Translations under genes and position numbers: made by a program
Shown here: piece after piece, positions 5,049 through 5,142 of the stretch
Layout: each line of letters starts with the position of its first letter
How positions within the stretch are numbered: position 1 is the stretch's first letter
Notes under the pieces: model-generated
The model's input: only the letters and a program-made list of their open reading frames with translations
Database searches by the model: none
What the model was told of the DNA's origin: nothing
Source: Candidatus Bathyarchaeota archaeon
GTDB taxonomy: Archaea; Thermoproteota; Bathyarchaeia; 40CM-2-53-6
Direction of reading: 5' to 3'
Length of the DNA: 5,142 nt
NCBI GenBank assembly: GCA_005888695.1
Contig: VBBH01000202.1
Span: 1-5,142, forward strand

Positions 5049-5142
5049 TTAAAGGGTTGCTTCTCTGAATAGCTCTTTTAATCCTGTCCCGTTATCGAAC
5101 CGATTTGGTAGTTGGTTGGACTTGAAGACGAAGTCTGTACCG
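5049..5142 (-). CDS. C-terminal fragment of an unidentified gene, cut by the right edge
   Basis: A minus-strand frame enters from the right edge and stops at TAA (5051-5049). The visible 30 residues begin GTDFVFKSNQLPNRFDNG and end LKELFREATL. They look like genuine protein, but I do not recognise a family. In particular they do not show the acidic winged-helix ending expected of ScpA, the usual neighbour of ScpB. The other two minus-strand frames are broken by stops in this stretch, which supports this one as coding. Confidence 0.5.
   Translation of the reverse strand, partial: GTDFVFKSNQLPNRFDNGTGLKELFREATL

Noticed and set aside
5049..5142. Calling the edge fragment ScpA because it precedes scpB
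   Set aside because: The 30 visible residues do not resemble the C-terminal winged helix of ScpA, and a short unexplained frame lies between it and scpB.

Overview
The window looks archaeal. The evidence is a CinA-family protein that ends after its nucleotide-binding and KH-like parts with no C-terminal amidohydrolase domain, a ScpB-type condensin subunit, a predominance of TTG and GTG start codons (five of the seven main genes), weak or absent Shine-Dalgarno sites, and TATA-like elements in the gaps. GC is intermediate, and there is no mobile element, tRNA, rRNA or CRISPR. A TACK-type lineage such as Bathyarchaeia or a relative would fit, but this is inference from gene content and the phylum is not certain.

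Layout. The left end (1-522, plus strand) carries a small membrane protein: two transmembrane segments, a region resembling bacterial-PH-type domains, and a C-terminal four-cysteine zinc ribbon. Everything else lies on the minus strand. From left to right: a CinA/MoaB-like protein (545-1333), a ten-helix EamA/DMT exporter (1398-2351), a small beta-rich protein with an acidic tail (2467-2718), a small helical protein of unknown function (2755-3075), a ParA/Soj ATPase (3106-3873), a 324-bp non-coding gap (3874-4197), ScpB (4198-4887), a possible 40-codon ORF (4895-5017), and the C-terminus of an unidentified gene that runs off the right edge (5049-5142). In the direction of transcription the order is edge gene, short ORF, scpB, gap, parA, orf106, orf83, transporter, cinA.

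How it fits together. ScpB works with Smc and the kleisin ScpA in chromosome condensation, and ParA/Soj drives chromosome or plasmid partition. Their adjacency suggests a chromosome organisation and segregation locus. No ParB, ScpA or Smc gene is visible here. parA is instead followed after 30 bp by two small unrecognised proteins that may be co-transcribed with it. The gap between scpB and parA is the most interesting non-coding stretch: it holds four TACCA/TGGTA half-sites within about 95 bp, two hairpins and a TATA-like box overlapped by an inverted repeat. It is a candidate parA control region or centromere-like site. The transporter and cinA genes appear to be housekeeping or accessory genes downstream, and may have their own promoter in the 115-bp gap before the transporter.
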